This document shows, one piece after another, positions 51,506 to 60,057 of a DNA stretch of 64,000 nt. A program made the translations under genes and the position numbers. The first letter of the stretch is position 1. Every line of letters starts with the position of its first letter. The DNA comes from Asanoa iriomotensis. GTDB taxonomy: Bacteria > Actinomycetota > Actinomycetes > Mycobacteriales > Micromonosporaceae. The DNA is taken from NCBI RefSeq assembly GCF_016862515.1, contig NZ_BONC01000003.1, forward strand, positions 124,001 through 188,000, read 5' to 3'. The notes under the pieces were generated by a model. The model did no database searches. It saw only the letters and a program-made list of their open reading frames with translations, and was not told the origin of the DNA.

Positions 51506-52789
51506 TCATCGTGGCCAGGCGGCGAAGTCGAACGTGTTGGCGCAGAGGACGTGCTGTGGGTCCATCACGCACGTGGGCGGGGAGACCCAGCCGTCGGCGC
51601 GGCCGATGACCCGTGTGCGGCCCGACAGCGCGTCGAAGAGGCCGATGAGCTGGCGACGCGGGCCGTCGTACCGCCAGACCAGCAGTTCCGGACCATCGAT
51701 CGCGCCGAGCGCCCGCCACGGCGCGGTCTCGGCGCGGACCTGGCCGTTGCGGGGGTCGACCACCGCCGTGCCCGGTCCGTCGAAGCCCTCGAACGTCTCC
51801 GCGACGAACATGTGCTCCTCGTCGACCGGCATCGACAGGTAGCGTTTGTCGGCCGTCCAGGCCTGGCGGCCACTCAACCGGTCGAGCGCGACCGTGCCTC
51901 GGTCGTTGAGGTGGCAGATGTAGCGGCCGCAGTCGCCGAACCCGGAGAAGATCCCGATCAGGGGCGTCGGCCGGCGCCAGAGGAAGCGGCCGTCGCCGGC
52001 GTCGTGCGCGGTGATCATGCCGGTCTCGTCGACGACCAGCGCGGTGCCGCCGACGACGGTCGCCCTGGCGGCGGTCGCCGGCTCCGGGACGTCGACGACG
52101 ATCCGGCCGCTGGTCAGGTCGCGCACGCGGAGGTGGCCGGGCAGCACCTCGATCTGGTCGGTGTGCCGGGTGCCGGCGACGGTGGCGGTGGGTTCCATGT
52201 CGACGCTCCAGCGTGGAGTGCCGTCGGCGATCGCGAGCCCGCGCAGGGGGATCTGGTTGCCGCTCAGGGGGCCGCTGACGACGAGCACGTCGCCGGCGCG
52301 GGCGACGAAGCGGGTCTGGCGCTGCCAGACGACGTCGCCGGTGCGGGCGTCGAGGACCTCGACCAGGGGCCGCTGGCCGACGTCGACGGTGGCCACGGCG
52401 AGCCGGTCGCTGCCGAGGACGAGCAGGTTGGCCAGGCCGATGACGGGCCGGGACCAGAGGTACGTGCCGTCGGCGAGCTGGTAGGCACGCACGGAGCTGT
52501 CGCCGGAGACGTACGCCCGTGTGCCGTCGAGGGCCATCACCTCGGCCGCGCCGGGCCGCTGGAAGATCGGCGCGAGGGAGGTCGGCCGGGCGATGCCGGC
52601 GAACCAGACCCCGGCGGCGACGGCGATGGTGAAGGCGGCGGCGGCGATCCGGGTCAGGGTGCTCCAGGGCCGCGGGTCGGGCGGTTGCCAGTCGCCGTCG
52701 CGGTCGATCTCGATGACATGGGCGAACCGGCCGGATGCCGGGCCGGTGCCGGCCGCCGGCCAGACGTCGACCTCGCCGCTGCTGGCCAT
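51506..52789 (-). CDS. Membrane-anchored PQQ-like beta-propeller protein
   Basis: 427 residues. A cytoplasmic N-terminus (about 1-45) and one transmembrane helix (about 46-66) precede an extracytoplasmic beta-propeller of PQQ-like repeats. The WxR-type blade ends include YLWSRPV, VVWQRQT, PRWSVDM, FLWRRPT and QAWTADK. No enzyme residues are visible, so a binding or scaffold role is likely. Cysteines occur only at FGDCGRYICH and TCVMDPQHVLC. The TGA at the end overlaps ATG 51509, a possible start of the next gene. Confidence 0.88.
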   Translation of the reverse strand: MASSGEVDVWPAAGTGPASGRFAHVIEIDRDGDWQPPDPRPWSTLTRIAAAAFTIAVAAGVWFAGIARPTSLAPIFQRPGAAEVMALDGTRAYVSGDSSVRAYQLADGTYLWSRPVIGLANLLVLGSDRLAVATVDVGQRPLVEVLDARTGDVVWQRQTRFVARAGDVLVVSGPLSGNQIPLRGLAIADGTPRWSVDMEPTATVAGTRHTDQIEVLPGHLRVRDLTSGRIVVDVPEPATAARATVVGGTALVVDETGMITAHDAGDGRFLWRRPTPLIGIFSGFGDCGRYICHLNDRGTVALDRLSGRQAWTADKRYLSMPVDEEHMFVAETFEGFDGPGTAVVDPRNGQVRAETAPWRALGAIDGPELLVWRYDGPRRQLIGLFDALSGRTRVIGRADGWVSPPTCVMDPQHVLCANTFDFAAWPR

Positions 52790-52856
52790 CTGGGTGCAGT
52801 TAAGCGCGGGGAACGACGGGGGTCCATTCGCCGAACGGGGGACTCCCGCACCGCTT

Positions 52857-52903
52857 AAAACTCCCGCACCGCGGCGCCGGTGCTCGCCGCGGTCGGGAGT
52901 TTT
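52857..52903. terminator. Long hairpin with T run in a divergent intergenic region
   Basis: AAAACTCCCG-(C)-ACCGCGGCG at 52857-52876 pairs with CGCCGCGGTCGGGAGTTTT at 52885-52903 apart from one bulged base, around an 8-base loop. It ends in TTTT on the plus strand and in its complement on the other, so it looks like a bidirectional intrinsic terminator. Both neighbouring genes point away from it, which is odd. CTCCCGCACCGC is also repeated directly just upstream (about 52843-52854). Confidence 0.65.
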
Positions 52904-53030
52904 GACCGTCTCCCGTCGGTGCAGCCCGAGGGCGGTACATCGACGAGGACCTGGTTATGCCATCCACTGCCCGGTGAACGGATGTGCCAAACCTCGTTCG
53001 CGGCATTAATCGGCCGGGTATGGATGGTGC

Positions 53031-53420
53031 ATGGAGCACTTCACGATCGCCGCGGTCGCCGACAAGAACCCGGATTTCCGCCGGGTGCTGGCGACCGGCA
53101 AGCACACGCAGCTCGTCATCATGACCATTCCACCGGACGGGGAGATCGGTGAGGAGGTCCACGAGCACACGGACCAGCTCCTGACCTTCGTCAGCGGGGT
53201 GGGTGAGGCCCGGGTCGCGGGAGAGCGGAAGCCGGTCAACCCCGGTGATCTCGTCTTCGTGCCCGCCGGCACCAAGCACAACTTCGTCAACAAGGGCCCC
53301 AACCCGTTGGTGCTCTACACGGTGTACGGGCCGCCGGAGCACGCTTCGGACGCGGTGCACCGGACGAAGGAGGAAGCGGACCGGTTGGAGGAAAGCGGCC
53401 AGGACGAGCCGCCTGCGTAG
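53031..53420 (+). CDS. Cupin-domain protein
   Basis: 129 residues, one cupin barrel. The first motif is EEVHEHTDQLLTFVSGVGEA (histidines and glutamate for metal binding), and the second is GDLVFVPAGTKHNFVNKG with the third histidine. An acidic, lysine-rich C-terminus (HRTKEEADRLEESGQ) follows. Small cupins of this type bind a metal and may be isomerases or dioxygenases; the substrate is not evident. No strong ribosome binding site precedes the ATG. Confidence 0.93.
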   Translation: MEHFTIAAVADKNPDFRRVLATGKHTQLVIMTIPPDGEIGEEVHEHTDQLLTFVSGVGEARVAGERKPVNPGDLVFVPAGTKHNFVNKGPNPLVLYTVYGPPEHASDAVHRTKEEADRLEESGQDEPPA

Positions 53421-53424
53421 TTTT

Positions 53425-54489
53425 CTAGGTCGCGTCGATTCGCAGCCAATCGGTGGTGCGGCGGCCAGGTGTGTATTTCGCGTCCAGGCGTTTTGCGACG
53501 ATGCCCGGTAGGCCCTGCTCGCGAGCGGCGTCCAGGGCGAACTCGCCGCCGCCGTGGAAGGCGGGCGGGGTCTGCCAGGCCGGGCCGGACAGCGCGAGGC
53601 CGTCGAGGAGCTCGCGTCGCTGGGTGTAGGGCAGGTCGGTGGTGCGCTTCCCCTCCAACCAGAGCAGGTCGTAGACGAGGTAGCTGACGACCAGCCCCGG
53701 CGGCGGCCGGCGCCCAGGTGCGGTGGCCGGGGCCTGGCGGACGCGGCCCTGCCGGTCGAAGGCGATGATCTCGCCGTCGAGCACGGCCTCGGTCGGAGCC
53801 AGGGCTTGACCCATCTCCCGTACTCCCGGGTAGGCGCCACTGATGTCCTGGTCGGACATCGACATGAGGCGGACCCGGCCGCCGGACACGTAGGCGACCG
53901 CCCGCGTGCCGTCCCACCGCATCTCGAACGCCCAGTCGTCGTCGTTCTCGGGCAGCGTGTCGGTCGGAGTCGGCCGTGACGGGCGGATCAGCTCGGGCAG
54001 CGGCTCCCACCCGTCGGCCGGCGGCGACATGCGCCGGATCATCCAGTCCTCCCGCTTGCCGGGCTCGGGCCGCCCGGTGCGGAACAGCACGTAGCGGCCG
54101 GACACCCGGGACCCGTGCAGCGTGAACATGACCTCGTCGGGCTTCCACTTCTCCGTTTCGTAGGTGCCGGTGTCGAACACCTTCATCCGGCCACCGCCGT
54201 ACTCACCCGCCGGGATCTCGCCGTGGAAGTCGAGATATTCCATCGGATGATCTTCGGTGTGGACGGCGAGGTGGTTGCGCACCTGGTCCCGCGGCAGCCC
54301 GCGCGGCACGGCCCAGCTGACCAGCACACCGTCGCGCTCCAGGCGGAGGTCCCAATGCAGCGCGCGGGCATGGTGCTGCTGGATCACGAAGCGATCGTTG
54401 CCGCCGGGCTCGGGCGCCGCCTCGGGCACCGGCTCGGGGGTGCGCCCCGCGTCACGCTTACGGCGGTATTCCTCCAGCCGGTCGGCCAT
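53425..54489 (-). CDS. LigD-like protein: 3'-phosphoesterase domain plus ligase domain lacking the catalytic lysine
   Basis: 354 residues. The N-terminal phosphoesterase domain (about 30-150) has FVIQQHHARALHWDLRLE and DFHGEIPAGEYGGG, the usual signature for end-processing in non-homologous end joining. The C-terminal ATP-dependent ligase domain (about 180-354) keeps the later motifs (LDGEIIAFD and GIVAKRLDAKYTPG). In motif I, however, the sequence is FEMRWDGTR: arginine (codon 53917-53919) replaces the adenylated lysine of KxDG. No OB domain follows. The start may be ATG 54489 or 54540. Probably unable to ligate; the phosphoesterase may still act. Confidence 0.85.
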   Translation of the reverse strand: MADRLEEYRRKRDAGRTPEPVPEAAPEPGGNDRFVIQQHHARALHWDLRLERDGVLVSWAVPRGLPRDQVRNHLAVHTEDHPMEYLDFHGEIPAGEYGGGRMKVFDTGTYETEKWKPDEVMFTLHGSRVSGRYVLFRTGRPEPGKREDWMIRRMSPPADGWEPLPELIRPSRPTPTDTLPENDDDWAFEMRWDGTRAVAYVSGGRVRLMSMSDQDISGAYPGVREMGQALAPTEAVLDGEIIAFDRQGRVRQAPATAPGRRPPPGLVVSYLVYDLLWLEGKRTTDLPYTQRRELLDGLALSGPAWQTPPAFHGGGEFALDAAREQGLPGIVAKRLDAKYTPGRRTTDWLRIDAT

Positions 54490-54569
54490 GACGATATTGT
54501 CCGGGATGGGCCGCCGCCGCGCACCGCGGGCTTCGGGCATGCCAACCTGATGGACGGGTAGAAAAGGTC

Positions 54570-55355
54570 ATGACCTCATCCACCGCACAACCAACCGTCA
54601 AGCTGCCCGGCAACGTGCGGATGCCGCTGCTCGGCTTCGGCACGTGGCAGGCACACGGCGAAAGCGCCCACCGGGCCGTGTCGGTAGCGCTCGACGCCGG
54701 ATACCGTCTCATCGACACGGCGACGGCATACGGCAACGAGGACCTGGTCGGCCGCGCGATCGCCGAAAGCGCGGTGCCCCGCGAAGAAATCTTCATCACC
54801 ACGAAACTCCCTCCGGAACGCGCGGGCCGCGAACAACGCACAATCGACGAAAGCCTGCGCATGCTGGGCGTCGACCAACTCGACCTCTGGCTCATCCACT
54901 GGCCACCGTCCCGCGGCAGCCTGGTAGACCTCTGGCGCCGCCTGATCGAAATCCGCGACGCGGGCCAGACCCGCACGATCGGCGTCAGCAACTATTCGCT
55001 CGCCCAGATCGACTCGCTGATCGCCGAGACGGGCGAAGCCCCGGCGGTCAACCAGATCAAATGGGGTCCGCGCCTCTTCAACGCGGCCGAGGTAAAAGGC
55101 CACCACGAGCGCGGCGTAGTCCTCGAGGGCTACAGCCCCTTCAAAACCACCCGCCTCGGCGACCCGGTCCTCACCCGGGTCGCGCAGGCGCACGGCGTGT
55201 CACCGGCCCAGGTCGTGGTCCGCTGGCACATCCAACATGGAATCGTCGTGATCCCGAAGTCGGTGACACCGGCCCGCATCCACACGAACGGCGACGTCTT
55301 CGGCTTCAAGCTCTCCGCCGAAGAGATGGCCGCCATCGACGGCCTGGGCCACTAA
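54570..55355 (+). CDS. Aldo/keto reductase (2,5-diketo-gluconate reductase type)
   Basis: 261 residues of the AKR barrel. The catalytic tetrad is visible: the aspartate in GYRLIDTATAYGNE, the tyrosine in the same motif, the lysine in FITTKLPP and the histidine in LWLIHWPP. The NADP-binding end (IPKSVTPARIHTN) and the conserved GVSNYS loop are present. It reduces carbonyl compounds in the cytoplasm. It ends just before a GC-rich minisatellite. Confidence 0.96.
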   Translation: MTSSTAQPTVKLPGNVRMPLLGFGTWQAHGESAHRAVSVALDAGYRLIDTATAYGNEDLVGRAIAESAVPREEIFITTKLPPERAGREQRTIDESLRMLGVDQLDLWLIHWPPSRGSLVDLWRRLIEIRDAGQTRTIGVSNYSLAQIDSLIAETGEAPAVNQIKWGPRLFNAAEVKGHHERGVVLEGYSPFKTTRLGDPVLTRVAQAHGVSPAQVVVRWHIQHGIVVIPKSVTPARIHTNGDVFGFKLSAEEMAAIDGLGH

Positions 55356-55747
55356 CCGCCACGCTCTCCGCGCGCCGCGCTCTCCGTGCCGCCACGCGCC
55401 GTGCCGCCACGCGCCGTGCCGCCACGCGCCGTGCCGCCACGCGCCGTGCCGCCATGCGGCGCGCCACCACGCGGCGCCGCGCCGCCTCACGCCGCGTCGC
55501 GCTGGCCCGCGTCGCTGGCTCGTGTCGCCCGGAGCCACGCCGGTCCGTGCCGCCCGCCGCGTCGCCCCGCCCGCCGCGTCGCCCCGCCCGCCGCGTCGCC
55601 CCGCGCCGCGCCGGTCCGCGCTGCCCCACGCCGCGCCGCGCCGTCCAACGCTGCCCCGCGCCGCCCCGCCCAACGCTGGCCCGCGCCGCGCTGGCGCGCG
55701 CCCGCCTCGGGTCGCGCTGCGTCGGGCCGCGCCGGCTGTCGAAGCGG
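55356..55747. repeat. GC-rich minisatellite between two genes
   Basis: No credible gene lies here. A 15-bp unit (GTGCCGCCACGCGCC) is repeated four times without change from 55386 to 55445, followed by degenerate copies to about 55475. A second array has a 17-bp period, with GTCGCC at 55561, 55578 and 55595. The rest is low-complexity GCC/CGC sequence. Every reading frame stays open by composition, which produces spurious ORFs on both strands. Slippage is the likely origin. Confidence 0.85.
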
Positions 55748-56968
55748 TCAGGGCGTCGTCAGCTGGTCGCTGGTCATCGGGTAGTCCTTGAGCGTGATGG
55801 CGTTGGCGGACGCCTGGAGGTTGCCGGTCATCGCGCTCTTGCCGGGGAGCTTGGTCATCGTGCGGATGACCTGGTTGCGTAGCCAGATCCCGGCCCGGGA
55901 CGCCGGGGCGAAACCGCTGTCGCCGCCCGGCGGGCGCTTGAGGTTGCGGGTCACGAAGTCGTGCATGCCGCTCTCGTAGCCGCTGAATGCCGTCGCCGGA
56001 TCCGGTGCCGTCGCCAACTCGCCGGCGAGCACATAGGCACCGACCAGCGCCATGCTCGTGCCCATGCCGATCGAGCCGGCGAACGCGGCGTCGCCCAGCA
56101 GCGTGACGCGGCCCTGTGACCAGCGGTCGAGGCGGGTGGCGCCGCTGCGGTTGAAGTAGAAGTCGTCAGCCGGCCACATCTGCTCGATCAGGTGGGGGAT
56201 CTGCCAGCCGGCGCCGGCGAACACCTCCGCGACCAAGGCCTTCTGTGTCGCTGTGTCGCGCCGGTCGTGGCCCAGGTCGGGTGAGTGCCAGGAGAACATC
56301 GCGCGTACCTCGCCGTCGCGACCCACCGGATAGAGCAGCAGCACCCGGCCACCGACGCCGTTGCCCGCGGGCAGGTTGTACATCATCTCCCAGCCTTCGA
56401 GGTCGAGCGAGGTGCGGGCGGCGAAGAACGAGCCGTACATTCCCAGGTCGCGTACGGTCTCCCGGTCGCCGCCGAAGGTCAGCCGGCGGACGCCCGAGCG
56501 CAGCCCGTCGGCGCCGACGACCACGTCGAACATGCGCGGCTGTGCGCGGTGGAACGTGGCCGTGACGCCCTCCAGGCCGTCGTGCAGCGCGGTGATGTGG
56601 TCGTCGAACAGGAACTCGGCCGCGGGCGCCGCGTCGCGCATGATGCGCACCAGGTCGCCGCGGAGGATCTCGATCTCGGCAACCACGCCGCCGGAGTCAC
56701 CGAAGTCGTCGCCTGACATGCGGGCGACGGGCGCACCCGCACGATCGACGTACACGATGCCGTGTGTTCCGGTGTGTCGCGCCCGAATGGCGTCGAGGAT
56801 GCCCATCCGGTCGACGACCGTGCGGGCCGCGCCGCGGATGTCGATGGCCTGGCCGCCGGAGCGAAGAGCGGGCGCGCGCTCGACGACAGTCGCCTGGATG
56901 CCGTGCCGGCCGAGCCAGTGCGCCAGGGCGAGCCCGCCGATGCCGGCTCCGGAGATGAGGACGTTCAT
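55748..56968 (-). CDS. FAD-dependent monooxygenase
   Basis: 406 residues. The Rossmann motif MNVLISGAGIGGLALAHWLG at the N-terminus, the DG-type motif VVVGADGLRSGVRR (about 170-183) and the second FAD motif VTLLGDAAFAGSIGMGTSM (about 285-303) identify group A flavoprotein hydroxylases (PHBH/TetX-like). ATG 56968 has GGGAGG about eight bases upstream. It diverges from a GntR-TetR fusion regulator across a palindromic operator, so it is likely the regulated enzyme, perhaps inactivating a toxic ligand as TetX does. That is inference. Confidence 0.93.
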   Translation of the reverse strand: MNVLISGAGIGGLALAHWLGRHGIQATVVERAPALRSGGQAIDIRGAARTVVDRMGILDAIRARHTGTHGIVYVDRAGAPVARMSGDDFGDSGGVVAEIEILRGDLVRIMRDAAPAAEFLFDDHITALHDGLEGVTATFHRAQPRMFDVVVGADGLRSGVRRLTFGGDRETVRDLGMYGSFFAARTSLDLEGWEMMYNLPAGNGVGGRVLLLYPVGRDGEVRAMFSWHSPDLGHDRRDTATQKALVAEVFAGAGWQIPHLIEQMWPADDFYFNRSGATRLDRWSQGRVTLLGDAAFAGSIGMGTSMALVGAYVLAGELATAPDPATAFSGYESGMHDFVTRNLKRPPGGDSGFAPASRAGIWLRNQVIRTMTKLPGKSAMTGNLQASANAITLKDYPMTSDQLTTP

Positions 56969-56998
56969 GGTCTGCCTCCCGTGTCGCGGTGGGACGCG

Positions 56999-57029
56999 TA
57001 CAACGTACAACACGCGTGCGTACGTTGTA
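56999..57029. promoter_or_regulatory. Perfect 10-bp inverted repeat, likely operator
   Basis: TACAACGTAC (56999-57008) and GTACGTTGTA (57020-57029) form an exact inverted repeat with an 11-base centre containing ACGCGT. It lies 30 bases upstream of the monooxygenase start and 64 bases upstream of the regulator start. The symmetry and size fit a dimeric TetR or GntR-type binding site. Confidence 0.72.
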
Positions 57030-57093
57030 TAGCGCACTACTCAGCACGTGATACGGTCTTCATGCGCACTAGTACGGAGGAGGCACGAGAGCC

Positions 57094-58110
57094 ATGCACG
57101 AGGAAGCGCCCTACCGGCGGATCGCCGCGGAGATCCGTGAGCGCATCGCGCGTGGTGACCTGGCTCCCGGCGATCGGATCCCATCCACCCGCGAGATCAC
57201 CCGCGACTGGGGTGTCGCGATGGCGACCGCGACCAAGGTGATCAACGCGCTCCGCGAGGCCGGTCTGGTGGAGACCCGCTCCGGTGCGGGCAGCGTCGTT
57301 CTCGACCGCGGCAGCCCGCCCGTCGAGATGGTCATCGAGCTGGGCCTCCCGGCGCACGCCGGCGGCTTCCACGGCGACCCGACCCCGCGGCTGCGCCGAC
57401 CCGCCGACGCCGAGCTCAACCGCGACCGCGTCGTCCGGTCGGCGATCGCGATCGCCGACGCCGAGGGCCTGTCCATGCTGACCATGCGCCGCGTGGCCGC
57501 CGACCTCGGCGTGGCCACCATGTCCCTTTACCGGCACGTCCCAGGCAAAGAGGAGCTGATCCTCGCGATGATCGACGCGGTGTTCGGTGAAGCCCCGCTT
57601 CCCGACGAGCTTCCCGCACACTGGCGCACCCGGCTCGAAACCGCGGCGCGGCAGATGTGGCGGTCGTTCGAGGCCCACCCGTGGGCCGCGGATCCGCTGT
57701 CGCTGACGCGCCCGCAGCTACTACCGAATCTTCTGCCTTATTCGGAATGGAGCCTGGGCACGCTACGCGCGCTGGGATTCGGCGTCGACGACATGATGCA
57801 CATCCACCTGACCCTGTTCGGCCACGTGCGGGCCAGTGCGCTCAGCCTCGACACCGAGCTACGTGCGCGCGCGGACACCGGCGTCACCAACGACGAGTGG
57901 GCCGACCAGCACGGCGGCGAGATCGAGGCTGTGCTGAACGCGGCACCCGAGCGGTCCTCGGCCCTGCGCTATGTGGCAGAGCAGGGTTTCGACTACGACA
58001 TCGAGGCGGTCTTCGAGTCGGGCCTGCGCCTGCTGCTCGACGGCGTCGCCGCCGCACTGGCCCGCCGGGAGGTGAGCGGCGATGACCAGATGGACCTGTC
58101 CGTCGTGTGA
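57094..58110 (+). CDS. GntR-TetR fusion transcriptional regulator
   Basis: 338 residues with two DNA-binding modules. A GntR winged helix (about 5-72, IPSTREITRDWGVAMATATKV) is followed by a TetR HTH (about 105-160, LTMRRVAADLGVATMSLYRHV) and a TetR C-terminal ligand domain (TetR_C, about 165-325). The ATG has GGAGGAGG about ten bases upstream. Such two-headed regulators occur in actinobacteria. Which HTH reads the palindrome at 56999-57029 is not known. Its stop overlaps the DUF5655 gene by 29 bases. Confidence 0.93.
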   Translation: MHEEAPYRRIAAEIRERIARGDLAPGDRIPSTREITRDWGVAMATATKVINALREAGLVETRSGAGSVVLDRGSPPVEMVIELGLPAHAGGFHGDPTPRLRRPADAELNRDRVVRSAIAIADAEGLSMLTMRRVAADLGVATMSLYRHVPGKEELILAMIDAVFGEAPLPDELPAHWRTRLETAARQMWRSFEAHPWAADPLSLTRPQLLPNLLPYSEWSLGTLRALGFGVDDMMHIHLTLFGHVRASALSLDTELRARADTGVTNDEWADQHGGEIEAVLNAAPERSSALRYVAEQGFDYDIEAVFESGLRLLLDGVAAALARREVSGDDQMDLSVV

Positions 58111-58498
58111 GCGCGAGTTCGGTCGCACCCGGCAGTCGCACGTCTGCGTGCCGGCCGGCACGATCGACGAGACCTTCACGCCACACCGTCCCGAGTGGCG
58201 CGCCATCTTCGACGCCATCCTGGCGCACGTGCAGAGCCTCGGTCCGGTGCACACCGACGCGGTCAAGGTCGGCGTCTTCCTCAAGACCGACCGCACGCTG
58301 GCCGAGGTCCGCCCACGCGCGCGGGCGGTCGACCTGATGCTGGTGCTCCCGCACAAGATCGACAACGAGCGCGTCCGCCGCACGATGCGAGTCTCGGCCG
58401 ACCTGATCGCCAACGTGGTCGCCTTCACCGAAGCACGACAGGTCGACGAAGAAGTCCGCGCCTGGCTGACGGAGGCCTACGATGCCGCCTCGGGCTAG
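58082..58498 (+). CDS. DUF5655-domain protein with N-terminal zinc-binding motif
   Basis: 138 residues. WTCPSCEREFGRTRQSHVC at residues 4-22 has a C-x2-C and H-x-C pattern that probably binds zinc. The rest is the DUF5655 fold, with VGVFLKTDRTLAEVRPRARA and DLMLVLPHKI. Translation probably depends on the overlapping regulator gene. Proteins of this family are thought to bind nucleic acid or ligands, but the function is not established. Confidence 0.85.
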   Translation: MTRWTCPSCEREFGRTRQSHVCVPAGTIDETFTPHRPEWRAIFDAILAHVQSLGPVHTDAVKVGVFLKTDRTLAEVRPRARAVDLMLVLPHKIDNERVRRTMRVSADLIANVVAFTEARQVDEEVRAWLTEAYDAASG

Positions 58499-58625
58499 CA
58501 GCCCGCCTGCGGGCGGCGGACGCGGTTTCGGTGGCTCCGCAGCCGGCGGGCGTGCGCCGGTCGCGGGTGGCGTCAGCGGCGAGGTTCGCCGCAGGCGCGC
58601 GCCCACGACCGGCGCGGTCGACCGG

Positions 58626-60014
58626 TCAGCCGATCGTGCAGGCCGAGCCGTTGAGGGTGAACGCGGACGGCGACACGTACCCGCCGCCATGCGTGCCCTG
58701 GTAGCCGAAGGCGGTGCTCGCACCGGCCGCCAGCGTCCCGTTCCAGGTCAGGTTGCGAGCCGTCACCGCCGAGCCGGAGGTGGTCACCGTGGCGTTCCAA
58801 CTGTTGGTGATCGCCTGCCCGCTGGGGAGCGTGTAGGTCAGGGTCCAACCGTTGATCACGCTCGTGCCGGTGTTGGTGATCGTCACGTCCGCGGTGAAGC
58901 CGTTGTTCCAGACGTTCGCGGCGTAGCGGACCCGACAGCCCGACCCGCCGCCTCCGCCGGATCCCGCGGTCGTCACGGTCCGGCCCGGCGAGGCGGCCGA
59001 GACGTTGCCGGCAGCGTCGCGGGCGCGCACCGAGAACGTGTACGACGTCGACGCCGACAGCCCGCTCGCGGTGAACGAGGTGCCGGCGGTGCTGCCGACC
59101 AGCGTGGCCGCGCCACCGCCCTGTTGGCGATAGACGTCGTACCCGGTAACCCCGATGTTGTCGGTCGAGGCCGCCCACGACAGCGCGACGCTCGACGCGG
59201 TCACGGTGCCCGCGGTCGGCTGGCCGGGCACCGATGGTGCCTGCGTGTCGGGGCCCGGGCCGGTGCCACCGCCGTTGACCGCCGCCGAGAAGCTGGTCAC
59301 GCCGAGGCCCACTCCGCCGTTCCAGGGCTCGAAACCGGCCTGGATGCTGGTGAGATACCACGAGTTGGTGATCGCTCCGCGCGAGCGCACGTCCGCGATG
59401 AAGTCCAGCACGCTGAAGTTCCAGGAGCTGATCGGCGACGGAGCCACGTAGGAGATGACGTTGTTGGCCCCGTTGCTGCCGCGCCAGACCTCCCAGCTGC
59501 GGCCGCCGACCGTCGCGGAGCCGACCGGGCTCCCGATCGGCTGGATCGGGCCCTGGCGGTTGAACCAGATCATGATTTCCATCTGGTTGACCCCGTCGGT
59601 TCGTGGCGTGGGGTCGAGCCAGATGTCGTAGGACGCGTTGTAGGTGCCACTCGCGAACGTGTAGTTGATCGAGGAGCTCGCACTGCTGATCTGGCTGACC
59701 TGGATCGGCAGGTTCGTCCCCGGCGAACAGTTCGTGTAGTGGCAGCCGAGGAAGACCGACGGATACGACAGCGGCGCGCCGTTGGTGGCCGCCGAACCCT
59801 GCTGCGCGGTGATGCTGAAGCCGGTGTCCGTGACGTTGATGCACTGCTGCGCGCTCGAGCCCCAGCGGTTGTTCTGCACCACGTATCGGCCCTGGATGGT
59901 GGTCGAGCCGTACTGCTCGCAGATCTGCGTGTCGGCCTCGGCCGGCGACGCCACGGCGACCATGCCGCTCGCGACCAGGACGGCGGTCACGGCGGCGCGG
60001 ACAAGTCGGCGCAT
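58626..60014 (-). CDS. Secreted GH12 endoglucanase with fibronectin III and CBM2
   Basis: 462 residues. A signal peptide (about 1-28) is followed by the GH12 catalytic domain (about 30-248), with the nucleophile glutamate in NQMEIMIWFN and the acid/base in QAGFEPW. A fibronectin III domain (about 260-345) and a C-terminal cellulose-binding CBM2 (about 355-462, with cysteines at the ends) follow. The enzyme cuts internal beta-1,4-glucan bonds. GGAAGGAG gives a good ribosome binding site, and a CebR-like operator lies upstream. Confidence 0.95.
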   Translation of the reverse strand: MRRLVRAAVTAVLVASGMVAVASPAEADTQICEQYGSTTIQGRYVVQNNRWGSSAQQCINVTDTGFSITAQQGSAATNGAPLSYPSVFLGCHYTNCSPGTNLPIQVSQISSASSSINYTFASGTYNASYDIWLDPTPRTDGVNQMEIMIWFNRQGPIQPIGSPVGSATVGGRSWEVWRGSNGANNVISYVAPSPISSWNFSVLDFIADVRSRGAITNSWYLTSIQAGFEPWNGGVGLGVTSFSAAVNGGGTGPGPDTQAPSVPGQPTAGTVTASSVALSWAASTDNIGVTGYDVYRQQGGGAATLVGSTAGTSFTASGLSASTSYTFSVRARDAAGNVSAASPGRTVTTAGSGGGGGSGCRVRYAANVWNNGFTADVTITNTGTSVINGWTLTYTLPSGQAITNSWNATVTTSGSAVTARNLTWNGTLAAGASTAFGYQGTHGGGYVSPSAFTLNGSACTIG

Positions 60015-60043
60015 GCTGCTCCTTCCAATGTCGAGGGAGGAGA

Positions 60044-60057
60044 TGGGAGCGCTTCCA
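60044..60057. promoter_or_regulatory. CebR-like operator upstream of the cellulase
   Basis: TGGGAGCGCTTCCA differs by one base from the TGGGAGCGCTCCCA operator bound by CebR in Streptomyces. It lies 30 bases upstream of the cellulase start, and the symmetry extends to GATGGGAGCGCTTCCATC (60042-60059). It should make the gene inducible by cellobiose or cello-oligosaccharides. Confidence 0.8.

Noticed and set aside
55386..55620. Short direct repeats considered as a CRISPR array
   Set aside because: The 15- and 17-bp units are contiguous with no unique spacers, so this is a tandem minisatellite.
55356..55882. ORFs of 100-400 codons on both strands over the minisatellite
   Set aside because: Low-complexity arginine/alanine/proline translations without starts or ribosome binding sites, caused by the repeats.
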